Shown: piece after piece, positions 12,863 to 13,278 of the stretch
Numbering within the stretch: position 1 is the stretch's first letter
Layout: each line of letters begins with the position of its first letter
Assembly (NCBI GenBank): GCA_028599035.1
Contig: JAQRMT010000035.1
Coordinates: 1-13,278, forward strand
Length of the DNA stretch: 13,278 nucleotides
Source: Gammaproteobacteria bacterium
GTDB lineage: Bacteria; Pseudomonadota; Gammaproteobacteria; PS1; Pseudothioglobaceae
Direction: 5' to 3'
The notes under the pieces: model-generated
Databases searched by the model: none
The model's input: only the letters and a program-made list of their open reading frames with translations
What the model was told of the DNA's origin: nothing
Program-made: the position numbers and the translations under genes

Positions 12863-13278
12863 AACCTTTATTCTGCATTCTAAAAACACGCCATTTCCAG
12901 AGGTTAAATTAGCACTGGATGAAGCAAATGGCTTGATTGCCATTGGCGGTGATTTGTCATCTGAGCGCTTAATTGACGCTTATCAAAAAGGGATTTTCCC
13001 TTGGTATAACGAGAATGATCCAGTGGCGTGGTATTGTCCAAATCCACGAATGGTGATTACGCCTGAGGCATTACGCATTTCTAAAAGTTTGAGTAAAACA
13101 CTGCATTCAAATCAATTCACCCTCAAAACCAACCACAATTTTGAACAAGTGATTTATCACTGTAAGAGCATCAAACGCAAGGGACAAAACAGCACTTGGA
13201 TTGATGAGAAGATGGTGCGTGCTTACACTCAACTGCACGCACAAGGCGTGGTGCAGTCGGTCGAAGTGTATCAAAATG
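12840..13278 (+). CDS. aat: Leucyl/phenylalanyl-tRNA-protein transferase, N-terminal part (cut by window end)
   Basis: Transfers Leu or Phe from aminoacyl-tRNA to the N-terminal Arg or Lys of proteins, marking them for ClpS/ClpAP degradation. The frame is open from a TTG at 12840 to the window end, giving 146 codons of a protein usually about 230 long. Recognisable family segments are NGLIAIGGDLS, AYQKGIFPWYNENDP, WYCPNPRMVI, STWIDEKMVRAY and QSVEVY. The TTG gives the expected N-terminal length (about 35 residues before GGDLS, against about 30 in E. coli) and no ATG or GTG is suitably placed. A purine-rich AAGGGAG sits almost against it, closer than ideal, so another start such as TTG 12813 is possible. 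It overlaps nudE by 23 bases and is probably co-translated with it. Confidence 0.92.
   Translation, partial: MSKINLPETFILHSKNTPFPEVKLALDEANGLIAIGGDLSSERLIDAYQKGIFPWYNENDPVAWYCPNPRMVITPEALRISKSLSKTLHSNQFTLKTNHNFEQVIYHCKSIKRKGQNSTWIDEKMVRAYTQLHAQGVVQSVEVYQN

Noticed and set aside
1..13278. CRISPR arrays, insertion sequences, tRNA or rRNA genes
   Set aside because: No regularly spaced repeats, transposase-like frames, terminal inverted repeats, tRNA cloverleaf or rRNA signature segments were found.

Overview
The window looks like chromosome of an AT-rich gammaproteobacterium. Several proteins are close to gammaproteobacterial types (NudE, YrfG, CysS, Aat). A proton-pumping pyrophosphatase lies near a pyrophosphate-dependent phosphofructokinase, a pairing known from sulfur-oxidising autotrophs of the SUP05/Thioglobus and bivalve-symbiont group and from some methanotrophs. 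That assignment is an inference from gene content; no rRNA or other phylogenetic marker is present.

Layout. Bases 1-240 hold the end of an unidentified plus-strand reading frame, closed by a bidirectional terminator. From about 7700 down to 306 everything is on the minus strand. In transcription order: cysS with an overlapping yrfG-type nucleotidase; a promoter; the wreck of a NYN-domain gene; a YfcE-like metallophosphoesterase that starts with TTG inside the old stop codon; the PPi-dependent phosphofructokinase and its terminator; an unrecognised 386-residue protein; a promoter; and hppA. From about 7760 the direction turns to plus: a 2-Cys peroxiredoxin with terminator, then a tightly coupled rubredoxin-leuB-glutaredoxin run. 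A secreted metallo-beta-lactamase-fold hydrolase (minus) is divergent from an MFS transporter (plus), which is followed by nudE and the start of aat, cut by the window end.

Function. The main theme is pyrophosphate economy. The phosphofructokinase can run reversibly and release PPi when it dephosphorylates fructose-1,6-bisphosphate, and the membrane pyrophosphatase can use that PPi to pump protons. The 386-residue protein between them is the best candidate for something undescribed. A second theme is thiol and peroxide redox (peroxiredoxin, rubredoxin, glutaredoxin). The rest is housekeeping: tRNA charging, nucleotide clean-up, leucine synthesis and N-end-rule tagging. I saw no mobile element, CRISPR array, tRNA or rRNA. 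The largest stretch without an intact gene (5365-5628) is explained by the pseudogene and a promoter.
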